A stretch of DNA of 64,000 nucleotides from Alphaproteobacteria bacterium (GTDB lineage: Bacteria > Pseudomonadota > Alphaproteobacteria > Micropepsales > Micropepsaceae): contig JAHFQC010000007.1 in assembly GCA_023259375.1 (NCBI GenBank), positions 1 to 64,000 on the forward strand, in the 5' to 3' direction. The position numbers and the translations under genes are program-made. Shown piece after piece: positions 30,070 to 38,936 of the stretch; positions within the stretch are counted from its first letter, which is position 1; every line of letters begins with the position of its first letter. The notes beneath the pieces are model-generated. The model was not told the origin of the DNA, made no database searches, and worked only from the letters and a program-made list of their open reading frames with translations.

Positions 30070-30097
30070 ATTATAGCGCACTACAAACATTTTCCAA
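30070..30097 (-). promoter_or_regulatory. Sigma70-like promoter for the precursor gene
   Basis: Minus strand TTGGAA-N16-TATAAT, about 30 nt upstream of ATG 30041. Confidence 0.55.
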
Positions 30098-30339
30098 GCA
30101 AATGCCCATCCCGTACGACTTCTCAGTGGCGTCAGCGAATGAGACCCGCATGCAACGAAGATCGAACGAGCCCCGCCGCGCAATACTTCGCCGAGATCAG
30201 TGACAGCACGCGATTTGTACTCTCAATTTCAATTCGTTTGTTTGCAACTGTTTGTATTGTTTCCGCGTGGGAAATGGACCACTGTGCACATCGTCTAGGA
30301 CGTTAACCCCATACTTCAGTCATCCGACGGGAGGTGCGC

Positions 30340-30861
30340 GTGTCCGAGAACTTTATCGGAGAGATCCGCGTGTTTTCGTTTGCCTGGGCGCCACTTGGTT
30401 GGGCGCTTTGCGACGGCGCGACGATGCAAATCCAACAAAATTCGGCGTTATATTCCCTGCTGGGAACCCAGTTCGGCGGCAATGGTACGTCGAACTTCAA
30501 TTTGCCGAATCTGCAAGGCCGGGTGCCGGTCTACGGCGTCGGCTGCCAAGGTGTGCAGAATGCAGGCGGACAGGAAGCCGTCGCGCTGACGGCAGATACC
30601 ATGCCGATGCACGCGCATGCGATTTATGCCACGACCAACAACGCCACCAGTGCCAACGCAAGAGGCAATGTTCTGGCGACAGTCCCTGCGGACGGACAGG
30701 GCACGGTTTGGCCGATCTATAGCGGAGCAATCGTCAACGCCACGCTGGCGGCACCATCGGTGTCGACGGTCGGGGCCGGCGCGGCGCACGCGAACATGCA
30801 GCCCTTCGCCGTGGTGAATTTCTGCATCGCACTGCAGGGCATATGGCCGACGCGCCAGTGA
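30340..30861 (+). CDS. Phage tail-collar domain protein (MdpB-like), copy 1
   Basis: VSENFIGEIRVFSFAWAPLGWALCDGATMQIQQNSALYSLLGTQFGGNGTSNFNLPNLQGRVPV; GTG start after GGGAGG. Confidence 0.88.
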   Translation: MSENFIGEIRVFSFAWAPLGWALCDGATMQIQQNSALYSLLGTQFGGNGTSNFNLPNLQGRVPVYGVGCQGVQNAGGQEAVALTADTMPMHAHAIYATTNNATSANARGNVLATVPADGQGTVWPIYSGAIVNATLAAPSVSTVGAGAAHANMQPFAVVNFCIALQGIWPTRQ

Positions 30862-30889
30862 ACGAGATTCCAGCGAAAGAGACGCAACC

Positions 30890-31435
30890 ATGGAATATTA
30901 TCTCGGCGAAATCCGAATGTTTGCCGGCACCTTCGCACCGATGAATTGGCATTTATGCGACGGCACGGTGCTGTCGATCACCCAATATTCCGCCCTCTAT
31001 ACCCTCATCGGAACGGCGTGGGGCGGGAACGGCACGACCGATTTTGCCTTGCCGGACCTGCGCGGGCGCATACCGGTCGGCCAGGGCACTGGCACGGGCT
31101 TGACGCCCCGCACTCTGGGACAAACGGGTGGGGCGGAAACAGTGACGCTGACCGACGTCTCGATGGTTCCCGGTCACAACCATCTCATCGGCGCAGCGGC
31201 CAGCCAGGCCGATATGGCGGTCCCCAGCAATGTCGTCAATTTGGCCAAGCCGCCTTCGCCGGCCGCAAACTATCTGCCCCCCAACAAGCTCCCCAATCCT
31301 GTGCAGAACCGCGATATGGCTGCCAGCGTGATCGAAACCGTCGGCGGCGGCCTTTCTCACAGCAACGTGATGCCGAGCTTTGCGGTGAATTTCATCATCT
31401 GCACCGAAGGCGGATTGTATCCCGTTCGCAACTGA
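30890..31435 (+). CDS. Phage tail-collar domain protein (MdpB-like), copy 2
   Basis: MEYYLGEIRMFAGTFAPMNWHLCDGTVLSITQYSALYTLIGTAWGGNGTTDFALPDLRGRIPVGQG. Confidence 0.92.
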   Translation: MEYYLGEIRMFAGTFAPMNWHLCDGTVLSITQYSALYTLIGTAWGGNGTTDFALPDLRGRIPVGQGTGTGLTPRTLGQTGGAETVTLTDVSMVPGHNHLIGAAASQADMAVPSNVVNLAKPPSPAANYLPPNKLPNPVQNRDMAASVIETVGGGLSHSNVMPSFAVNFIICTEGGLYPVRN

Positions 31436-31452
31436 CAAGGAGCGGAAAGTCC

Positions 31453-32016
31453 ATGGACAGCTATATCGGCGAAATCAGAATTCTGCCCTACACATATCCG
31501 CCCATGTACTGGGCCTACTGCAATGGCGCCCAGTTATCGGCGCTCCAGAATCAGGCGCTCTATTCCATTCTGGGCAACCTATACGGCGGCACGCCGAACA
31601 GCACCTTCAATCTTCCCAACATGGCGCCAGCCAGTCCGGGGCCAGGGTCCGCTCCGATCGGCAGCGGTACCGGAACCGGATTGACGCCGCGACCGCAGCA
31701 GGCGGCAAGCGTTGGATCGGCATCCGTGACGCTGACGGTGCAGCAGATCCCGCCGCACAATCATATCGTGTCGGCTCAGACGACAACCGTGTTGACCGAC
31801 TTCGTCGACGATCCGACCAACAACTATCTTGGCCACGGCGAGAAAAGCGGCACATCGTCGTTCTTCACCTATGCACCGGTCGATGCCGCGCACATGACGA
31901 CGCTCAAGAACCCCTTGGGGGTGACGGGAGTTGGTCATGGCCATGAAAACCGTCAGCCATTCCTGCCGATGAATTTCTGCATCAGCATGGAGGGCGAATA
32001 CCCGGTCAGACCGTAG
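31453..32016 (+). CDS. Phage tail-collar domain protein (MdpB-like), copy 3
   Basis: MDSYIGEIRILPYTYPPMYWAYCNGAQLSALQNQALYSILGNLYGGTPNSTFNLPNMAPASPG; start trimmed from ORF 30946..32016. Confidence 0.92.
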   Translation: MDSYIGEIRILPYTYPPMYWAYCNGAQLSALQNQALYSILGNLYGGTPNSTFNLPNMAPASPGPGSAPIGSGTGTGLTPRPQQAASVGSASVTLTVQQIPPHNHIVSAQTTTVLTDFVDDPTNNYLGHGEKSGTSSFFTYAPVDAAHMTTLKNPLGVTGVGHGHENRQPFLPMNFCISMEGEYPVRP

Positions 32017-32025
32017 CCGACACCA

Positions 32026-32538
32026 ATGCTCGAACAGGTCTCCGGGGTTGAAGTTCCACCCGAGTTGCGCGCCGCAGGCTATCGCTTGCGGCCGCAGCGG
32101 GAAGAGGATCATGACTTCCTCGAACGCCTTTATTGCAGCGTGCGCGACGTGGAAATCGCGCCGCTCGACTGGCCGGACGAGGCCAAGCGGGCCTTCCTGG
32201 CCGATCAGTTCCGTCTGCAGACCGCGCATTACCAGAAGCACTATTGGGATGCCGAGTTCCTGATCCTGGAACAGAACGGCGAACCGGTCGGACGGCTTTA
32301 TGTTTTCCGCGGCCCGCACGATCTCAGGGTGGTCGACATATCGCTCTTGCCTCAGATCCGCGGCGGCGGCGTCGGCAGTGCCCTGCTGAAAGCGGTGCAG
32401 GCGGAAGCCAAGGCCGCCGGCAAGACCGCCTCGATCCATGTCGAGATGTTCAACCCGGCGCAAAACCTCTACCGCCGCCTCGGCTTCAAGCAAGTGCGCG
32501 AAGACGGACCGTATTGGCTGATGGAGTGGCAGTCGTGA
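32026..32538 (+). CDS. GNAT family N-acetyltransferase
   Basis: YRLRPQREEDHDFLERLY...VVDISLLPQIRGGGVGSALLKAVQAEAKAAGKTASIHVEMFNPAQNLYRRLGFKQV. Confidence 0.88.
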   Translation: MLEQVSGVEVPPELRAAGYRLRPQREEDHDFLERLYCSVRDVEIAPLDWPDEAKRAFLADQFRLQTAHYQKHYWDAEFLILEQNGEPVGRLYVFRGPHDLRVVDISLLPQIRGGGVGSALLKAVQAEAKAAGKTASIHVEMFNPAQNLYRRLGFKQVREDGPYWLMEWQS

Positions 32539-32581
32539 CACCATCACGGATTTTCGCGCCGGCGAGTTCCAAGGCCTCGTC

Positions 32582-33370
32582 ATGAGCGCCGGCGATCCGC
32601 ACGCCTTGCTGGGCGATTTCCACACCGATCTTTGGCTGCCGGACTATCCAACAGTGACGTGCGGAGCCTGGAGCATCCGGCGCATCATGATGGCGGCGGC
32701 CCGCGGCTATTGGGGCGATGTCTACCGCATTGCCGGCACCGTCATTCTGGCCGGACCGGGCATGGAGGGGCGGGCCTCGTGGATGTCGCTGACGCCGTCC
32801 GAAATCGAAAGCCAGGAGATCGGGTTGCGTGCCGCCCACGGCCATACCGTCGTGCTGGGCATGGGAATGGGTTGGCTGGCGGCCAATGTCGCGCTGAAGA
32901 GCGAGGTCGATCGCGTCACCATCGTCGAACGCGACCCCGACATCATCGCCTTGATGGAAGCGGCAGGCGTCTTCGCGCAATTGCCCGAGGCGGCCCGGCG
33001 CAAACTGGAGATCGTCGCCGCCGATGCGCTCCACTGGCGGTCCGAGGGGCCGGTCGACACGCTGCAGGCAGATATTTGGGAGCGGTTTGTCGAACCGCAG
33101 AAACTCGATCAAGTCCGGCGCATGCAGGACAATATCGGCGCCAATGCCGTCTACTTCTGGGGCCAGGAGATGGCGATCTGGGAGATCGCTTGCGACCAGA
33201 CGGGGCCGCATCCGCCAATGGACTGGGCCATGGTCCACCGGATCGTGTCCGACATCCGCTTGCCCCTCATCCTGCCCGACTGGCCGGATTTTCCCGCAAA
33301 GATCACATCGGCCGCGCGCTGGTGGGCGCCCGATCACCGGGATAAGCCGGCCGATCGGGCCACCGCATAG
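32582..33370 (+). CDS. SAM-dependent methyltransferase-like protein
   Basis: GHTVVLGMGMGWLAANVALKSEVDRVTIVERDPDIIALMEAAG...Rossmann motif. Confidence 0.65.
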   Translation: MSAGDPHALLGDFHTDLWLPDYPTVTCGAWSIRRIMMAAARGYWGDVYRIAGTVILAGPGMEGRASWMSLTPSEIESQEIGLRAAHGHTVVLGMGMGWLAANVALKSEVDRVTIVERDPDIIALMEAAGVFAQLPEAARRKLEIVAADALHWRSEGPVDTLQADIWERFVEPQKLDQVRRMQDNIGANAVYFWGQEMAIWEIACDQTGPHPPMDWAMVHRIVSDIRLPLILPDWPDFPAKITSAARWWAPDHRDKPADRATA

Positions 33371-33385
33371 TGCGTCAGAGGAACA

Positions 33386-34180
33386 TCACACCGCCACCGC
33401 CGCCTTGATGTGCGGATGCGACTGGTAGTTCTCCAGCGTGAAATCCTCGTAGGCGAAACGGAAAATGTCCTTCACCTCGGGATTGATCCGCATCGTCGGC
33501 AGCGGATAGGGCGCGCGCGAAAGCTGCACCTTGGCCTGCTCGATGTGGTTCGAATAAAGGTGCGCATCGCCGAGGGCGTGGACGAACTCGCCGGGTTTGA
33601 GGCCGGTGACCTGGGCCATCATCAGCGTGAGCAGGGCATAGCTCGCAATGTTGAACGGCACGCCGAGGAAGATGTCGGCCGAGCGCTGATACATCTGGCA
33701 CGACAGCTTGCCGTCGGCGACATAGAACTGGAACAAGCAGTGGCACGGCGGCAGCGCCTGGCGCGGAATGTCGGCCGGGTTCCAGGCGGTGACGATCAGC
33801 CGGCGCGAATCCGGATTGGTTTTGATGTCGTTCACTACCGTCGAGATCTGATCGAGGGTACCGGCGTGATCGCGCGGCCAGGCGCGCCACTGGTGACCGT
33901 AGACCGGACCCAATTCGCCGTTCTTGTCGGCCCATTCATCCCAAATCGTGACGCCATGCTCGTTGAGCCATTTGATGTTGGTCTCGCCGCGCAGGAACCA
34001 CAGAAGTTCGTAGATGATCGATTTGAGATGCAGCTTCTTGGTGGTGACCAGCGGAAAACCCTCCGCCAGATCAAAGCGCATCTGATGACCGAACACGGAA
34101 AGCGTGCCGGTGCCGGTGCGGTCGCCCTTTTGGACACCCGTTTTCAACACACGGTCGAGAAGATCAAGATACTGGCGCAT
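33386..34180 (-). CDS. thyA: Thymidylate synthase
   Basis: [63 protein letters not shown]. Confidence 0.98.
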   Translation of the reverse strand: MRQYLDLLDRVLKTGVQKGDRTGTGTLSVFGHQMRFDLAEGFPLVTTKKLHLKSIIYELLWFLRGETNIKWLNEHGVTIWDEWADKNGELGPVYGHQWRAWPRDHAGTLDQISTVVNDIKTNPDSRRLIVTAWNPADIPRQALPPCHCLFQFYVADGKLSCQMYQRSADIFLGVPFNIASYALLTLMMAQVTGLKPGEFVHALGDAHLYSNHIEQAKVQLSRAPYPLPTMRINPEVKDIFRFAYEDFTLENYQSHPHIKAAVAV

Positions 34181-34208
34181 GAAGCTCGCTATACCGGGAT
34201 TCGTGTTC

Positions 34209-34481
34209 CTAGCCTACGCGCGCTTTGCGCAGGGCGTTGTTGATCCGGCTCTGCCAGCCCGGCCCGGTGGCTTTGAACCGTTCCACCACATCGCGGTCGA
34301 GACGCAACGTGACCTGCTGCTTGGTCGGCGCCTTCTGCGGCCCGCGCTCGCCGCGCTTGCGGATGATTTCGGCGAGTTCGGGAAAATGATCCAGCGGCTT
34401 CGCCCGGGCAAAATCCTCGGCAGTCCATTCCGGCGTGTCTTCATCCGGCGTGTCAGGCGCGATCTTGGTTTTTTTCTTCAT
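34209..34481 (-). CDS. brnA: BrnA-family antitoxin
   Basis: [73 protein letters not shown]. Confidence 0.87.
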   Translation of the reverse strand: MKKKTKIAPDTPDEDTPEWTAEDFARAKPLDHFPELAEIIRKRGERGPQKAPTKQQVTLRLDRDVVERFKATGPGWQSRINNALRKARVG

Positions 34482-34734
34482 AACGCAACCGCTCCTTGCG
34501 ATTTGCCAGTCTGAGCGAGATCACCCGGATCGCGTCCTGACGCAGCGTGAAAACGACAACGGCAATTGCCTCGCTCATCCGGCCTATGGCCCGATATCGT
34601 GCCTCGCCATAGTCCCGGCGCGTGTCCGCGACGATGAGAGCGCTCTCGAAATCGAACTCCTCCGCCATGGTGAACGGAAGGCCGCGCTCGCGCGCATTCT
34701 TCTCGCTCTTGGCGGGATCGAACTCGACCTTCAT
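34453..34734 (-). CDS. brnT: BrnT-family ribonuclease toxin
   Basis: [87 protein letters not shown]. Confidence 0.9.
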   Translation of the reverse strand: MKVEFDPAKSEKNARERGLPFTMAEEFDFESALIVADTRRDYGEARYRAIGRMSEAIAVVVFTLRQDAIRVISLRLANRKERLRYEEKNQDRA

Positions 34735-34738
34735 TTAA

Positions 34739-34750
34739 TTGTAGCTACAA
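34739..34750. promoter_or_regulatory. Perfect 12-bp palindrome, candidate BrnTA operator
   Basis: TTGTAGCTACAA ending a few nt upstream of the brnT ATG. Confidence 0.5.
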
Positions 34751-34829
34751 AATAATTCCGGTCAAGCCCTACCCACAGCCAGGTCATGACGCCCCCTTTA
34801 AATCCCGATCCCCACTCCCTATATTACCA

Positions 34830-35098
34830 CTGTCCGGCTTCGGTCGGACTACGGCGATAAACGGCTTCGTAATAAGCGGACTGGACCCGGGGGCGGTACC
34901 CGGCGCCTCCACCACTACCTCCCGGCTAGAAGCGGGAGCCCTTTTCGAAGGGGTCTGTGGGGGCGAAATAGGATCGACAGACGTGTAAAGGTTGACCTTT
35001 CGCTCGGTATGGTATCCGCCGTTATCGGGCTGTCTGTATAGGTGCCAACGACAATGAAATGGCCCTCGCTGCCTAACTTCTAGTTAGATAAGCGCGGT
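34830..35098 (+). ncRNA. ssrA: Circularly permuted (two-piece) tmRNA
   Basis: Acceptor piece ggacccgggggcggtacccggcgcctccACCA (ends 34914) precedes coding piece gggggcgaaataggatcgacag (from 34959); GGGGGCG pairs with CGCCTCC; tag ANDNEMALAA* at 35044..35076; outer ends approximate. Confidence 0.9.
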
Positions 35099-35153
35099 TT
35101 TGGGATCTGCACCGGGCAACAGAAGCAGGTCCCGCTTCTCTTCGGGGGAGAGG

Positions 35154-35567
35154 ATGCGGAACTTCCACATTTTCCTGTGCTTGTTCCTTGCCGCCGGCAC
35201 GGCCGCCAGCGCCGGCGATCAATGCAAAATGAGCCCGAAACTGACAGGCCCCTGCTTTACGGTGCATGGGCGGCTGTCGATCGCCAACGGCACTTTGAAC
35301 TATCGCATTTGGCCGGTGGGGACGCACCGCATGCTGGCGGTGGTCGATGGCTCGGACGTCTTCGACGAACAAGCAGGTCCGCCCTTGCCCGCCGACGCTC
35401 GCGGAATGCTGAACGGCTTCGAAACCGATGTTTTCGGCGATTATGAGGTCTGCCCCCTGACCCGCAGTATCCCCGGCCATATGCAGCACGTCTGCGTGGT
35501 CACCGCCTCAAAGCTGATGGCCCAACCTCGCGACAAGAAAATGCCGCCCGCACCGCCTTCGCGCTGA
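35154..35567 (+). CDS. Hypothetical secreted protein
   Basis: Signal peptide MRNFHIFLCLFLAAGTAASAG; four Cys in the mature region. Confidence 0.65.
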   Translation: MRNFHIFLCLFLAAGTAASAGDQCKMSPKLTGPCFTVHGRLSIANGTLNYRIWPVGTHRMLAVVDGSDVFDEQAGPPLPADARGMLNGFETDVFGDYEVCPLTRSIPGHMQHVCVVTASKLMAQPRDKKMPPAPPSR

Positions 35568-35574
35568 GAAGCGA

Positions 35575-36912
35575 TTATTCCCGCGGCTGTTTCAGTGTCT
35601 CGAATTTCCACTCCTGCCCGCGGCGCATCAGCCAGCCGAGAGTGGAACTGGCCAACACCACGGAGCCGCCCCACAAGATCGCCTCGCGCACGCCGAAACG
35701 GTCGGCCAGCGCGCCGAGGATCAACGCGCCCCAAGTCATCGACATCATCGCCTGGGTGTAGTGCGAAATCGCCCGGCCGCGGAACTGTTCGCTGGCGGCC
35801 GTTTGAATAATGGTATTGGACGCACCGCCGAGGATCATCAGGCTCATGGCGGCGGGCACCAGCACGGCCATCGACTGCCACAACGTCTCGGTGGCAGCAA
35901 AGACCATCATGGTAACGCCGAACACGCATCCCGCGATCACCGGCGTCAGCGCCAGCCAGCGCTCCTTGATCAGCGACAGCCCCCAGGCGCCGATGAAGGC
36001 ACCGAGTCCGACCGAGCCCATCAACCAGCCGTAGTGGGCGGCCGTGCCGTGCAGCATGTCTTTGGCGAAGGCCGGCATCAGCGTCAGATAGGCGGCTCCG
36101 AAACAGGATGAAGCCGCCATCAGCAGGAGCGACACCCGGATCAGGCGATGGCGAAACGAGTAGCGATAGCCCTCGACGATTTCGCGCAAGGGATGCTGGT
36201 GGCGATGCGGCGGGCGCGGCGTGAAGCGCATCAGAGTAAGGCTGACGAGAACGGCGCCGAACGACAGCGCGTTGGCGGCGAAGCACCAGCCCTCGCCGGT
36301 GACGGCGATCACCACGCCGGCCAGCGCCGGCCCGATCACCCGGGCGAGATTGAACATCATCGAGTTGACCGCGATGGCATGACGCAGATCCGCCGCTCCC
36401 ACCATGTCGAGCAGCATCGCCTGGCGCGTCGGCATGTCGAAGGCATTGATGAGACCGAGCCCGAACGCCAGCGCCACGATCTCCCAGACTTGGACCACAC
36501 CGGCCAGAGTCAATCCTGCCAACACCGCCGCCTGCAGCATCGCCGCGGACTGGGTGAGCATTACCAGCCGCCGCCGGTCGACCCGGTCGGCCACCATGCC
36601 GCCGAACGGCGCCAGAAAAAACACCGTCACCTGGGAACAAAACGTCGTCAGGCCCAAGAGGAACGGCGAGTGCGTCAAAGCGTAGACCAGCCAGGCCTGC
36701 GCAACCGTCTGCATCCACGACCCCATCAGGGATACGAGTTGCCCGCCGAAAAACAGGCGGAAATTGCGGTGCCGGAAGACGCCGAGCACGGCCAGCGCCG
36801 GACGGACCGGCTGCTCGTCTCGGACGGTGGTTTCAGGGCGCATGCCCGGCATAAAGCGCCAAATCAACAGGCGATTCCAGCCTGTGCCCAACCTCCCGCA
36901 TTGACTCGTCAC
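35575..36912 (-). CDS. MFS transporter (EntS-like drug/siderophore exporter family)
   Basis: ALAVLGVFRHRNFRLFFGGQLVSLMGSWMQTVAQAWLVYALT; 12-TM pattern; exact start uncertain. Confidence 0.88.
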   Translation of the reverse strand: MTSQCGRLGTGWNRLLIWRFMPGMRPETTVRDEQPVRPALAVLGVFRHRNFRLFFGGQLVSLMGSWMQTVAQAWLVYALTHSPFLLGLTTFCSQVTVFFLAPFGGMVADRVDRRRLVMLTQSAAMLQAAVLAGLTLAGVVQVWEIVALAFGLGLINAFDMPTRQAMLLDMVGAADLRHAIAVNSMMFNLARVIGPALAGVVIAVTGEGWCFAANALSFGAVLVSLTLMRFTPRPPHRHQHPLREIVEGYRYSFRHRLIRVSLLLMAASSCFGAAYLTLMPAFAKDMLHGTAAHYGWLMGSVGLGAFIGAWGLSLIKERWLALTPVIAGCVFGVTMMVFAATETLWQSMAVLVPAAMSLMILGGASNTIIQTAASEQFRGRAISHYTQAMMSMTWGALILGALADRFGVREAILWGGSVVLASSTLGWLMRRGQEWKFETLKQPRE

Positions 36913-36954
36913 GCCCGGCGGCTAGTCTCTCGGCTCTTTCCCGGACAGGGCGTA

Positions 36955-37482
36955 ATGACCAAGGATTACATCGGCTATCAGGCTTTGCTGGACGCGGCGC
37001 TGCGAGGTGTCGTGCGCGACGCTCTGCGCCGGATCGAAAAACAAGGCCTGATCGGCTCGCATCACTTTTATCTCACCTTCAAGACCGGCTTTCCCGGCGT
37101 CGATATTCCGAGCTTTCTCGCCGAGCAGTATCCCGACGAGATGACCATCATCCTGCAGCACCAGTTCTGGGGCTTGAAGATCAGTGATGATTCGTTCGAG
37201 GTGGCGCTGACCTTCAAGAAGGTGCCGGCGACGCTGTGCATCCCGTTCCAGGCGCTGACCAAGTTCTTCGATCCCGGCGTGCCGTTCGGCCTCGAGTTCA
37301 AGACCACCGAAGCCGAGGTCAAACCCGCCCCGACCAAGCCGGCCGAACCGGGCCAAACCGCGACCGAAGCGACACCGCTGCCGCCCAAGCCGAAGGCCGA
37401 AGGCGAAGAGAGCGAACCCGCCGCGGAAAAGCCCGCCGGGGCCGGTGAAGTCGTCAGCCTCGATCAGTTCCGCAAGAAGTAG
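36955..37482 (+). CDS. sspB: SspB family ClpXP adaptor
   Basis: MTKDYIGYQALLDAALRGVVRDALRRIEKQGLIGSHHFYLTFKTGFPGVDIPSFLAEQYPDEMTIILQHQFWGLKI. Confidence 0.92.
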   Translation: MTKDYIGYQALLDAALRGVVRDALRRIEKQGLIGSHHFYLTFKTGFPGVDIPSFLAEQYPDEMTIILQHQFWGLKISDDSFEVALTFKKVPATLCIPFQALTKFFDPGVPFGLEFKTTEAEVKPAPTKPAEPGQTATEATPLPPKPKAEGEESEPAAEKPAGAGEVVSLDQFRKK

Positions 37483-37537
37483 GCTGGGACCGCCGAAGAA
37501 GTGTTGGCAACGCTCCAACACTGATTAGAATAGTTCC

Positions 37538-38929
37538 ATGACCAAGACCCGCACCGAGACCGACACCTTCGGTCCTATTGCCGTGGACGCGACCCGCTAT
37601 TGGGGCGCCCAGGCGGAACGCTCGCGCAACAATTTCAAGATCGGCTGGGAAAGACAGCCGGCGCCGGTGATCCGGGGGCTGGGCATCGTCAAGCGCGCGG
37701 CGGCCGAGACCAACATGGCGCTGGGCCGGCTCGATCCGGCGATCGGCAAGGCCATCATCGCGGCGGCGCAAGAGGTCATCGACGGCAAGCTCGACGAGCA
37801 TTTTCCGCTGGTCGTCTGGCAGACCGGCTCGGGCACGCAGTCGAACATGAATGCCAACGAGGTGATCTCGAACCGCGCCATCGAAATGCTGGGCGGCGAG
37901 ATGGGCTCGAAAAAGCCGGTCCATCCCAACGACCACGTCAATATGAGCCAGTCGTCGAACGACACCTATCCGACGGCAATGCATATCGCGGCGGCGGAAG
38001 AGATCGTGCACCGGCTGCTCCCCGCCCTCACCAAGCTGCGCGACGCGCTCGGCGCCAAAGCGGCAGCGTGGGCCGACATCGTCAAGATCGGCCGCACCCA
38101 CACCCAAGATGCGACACCCTTGACGCTGGGGCAGGAATTTTCCGGCTACACCCAGCAGGTGACGAACGGCATCATCCGTATCGAACAGACCCTGCCGATG
38201 CTGATGCAACTCGCCCAAGGCGGCACTGCGGTCGGGACCGGCCTTAACGCGCCGGTGGGATTTGCCGAAGCCGTGGCCGAGAAGATCGCGGCTATTACCG
38301 GCCTCGCCTTCAGCTCGGCGCCCAACAAGTTCGAGGCGCTCGCGGCCCACGACGCCATGGTGATGAGCCACGGGGCGATCAATACCGTCGCCGCCGCGCT
38401 CTTCAAGATCGCCAACGACATCCGTTTTTTGGGTTCGGGGCCGCGTTCGGGCCTGGGGGAACTCGCGCTGCCGGAGAACGAGCCGGGCTCCTCGATCATG
38501 CCCGGCAAGGTCAATCCGACCCAGTGCGAGGCCATGACCCAGGTCTGCATCCAGATCTTCGGCAACAATGCCGCGCTTACTTTTGCGGGCAGCCAGGGCC
38601 ATTTCGAGCTCAACGTGTTCAACCCGGTGATGGCCTACAACTTCCTGCAAAGTGTGCGGCTGATGGCCGACGCGGCAGTGAGTTTCACCGATAATTGCGT
38701 CGTCGGCATCGAACCGCGGCGCGACAACATTAAGGCCGGGCTCGACCGCTCGCTGATGCTGGTGACGGCGCTGGCGCCCAAGATCGGTTACGACGCCGCG
38801 GCCAAGATCGCCAAGACCGCCCACAAGAACGGCACCACTCTGAAAGAGGAAGCCCTTAAGACGGGACTTGTCACAGGGGAAGAATTCGAGTCTATCGTGC
38901 GCCCCGAGGACATGATCGCGCCGAAATAG
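37538..38929 (+). CDS. fumC: Fumarate hydratase, class II
   Basis: [36 protein letters not shown]..., [16 protein letters not shown]. Confidence 0.98.
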   Translation: MTKTRTETDTFGPIAVDATRYWGAQAERSRNNFKIGWERQPAPVIRGLGIVKRAAAETNMALGRLDPAIGKAIIAAAQEVIDGKLDEHFPLVVWQTGSGTQSNMNANEVISNRAIEMLGGEMGSKKPVHPNDHVNMSQSSNDTYPTAMHIAAAEEIVHRLLPALTKLRDALGAKAAAWADIVKIGRTHTQDATPLTLGQEFSGYTQQVTNGIIRIEQTLPMLMQLAQGGTAVGTGLNAPVGFAEAVAEKIAAITGLAFSSAPNKFEALAAHDAMVMSHGAINTVAAALFKIANDIRFLGSGPRSGLGELALPENEPGSSIMPGKVNPTQCEAMTQVCIQIFGNNAALTFAGSQGHFELNVFNPVMAYNFLQSVRLMADAAVSFTDNCVVGIEPRRDNIKAGLDRSLMLVTALAPKIGYDAAAKIAKTAHKNGTTLKEEALKTGLVTGEEFESIVRPEDMIAPK

Positions 38930-38936
38930 CTTCACC

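Noticed and set aside
30040-30306. Plus-strand 88-aa ORF MSHPQLTPRL... as RiPP precursor
   Set aside because: No SD, no leader or core pattern, no plus-strand promoter seen; the minus-strand 52-mer fits much better.
30340-32016. Tail-collar genes as a prophage
   Set aside because: No integrase, capsid, terminase, baseplate, sheath or lysis genes in the window.
34760-34791. Possible degenerate REP copy (ccggtcaagccctacccacagccaggtcatgacg)
   Set aside because: Stem pairing is largely lost; too weak to assign without a genome-wide repeat model.
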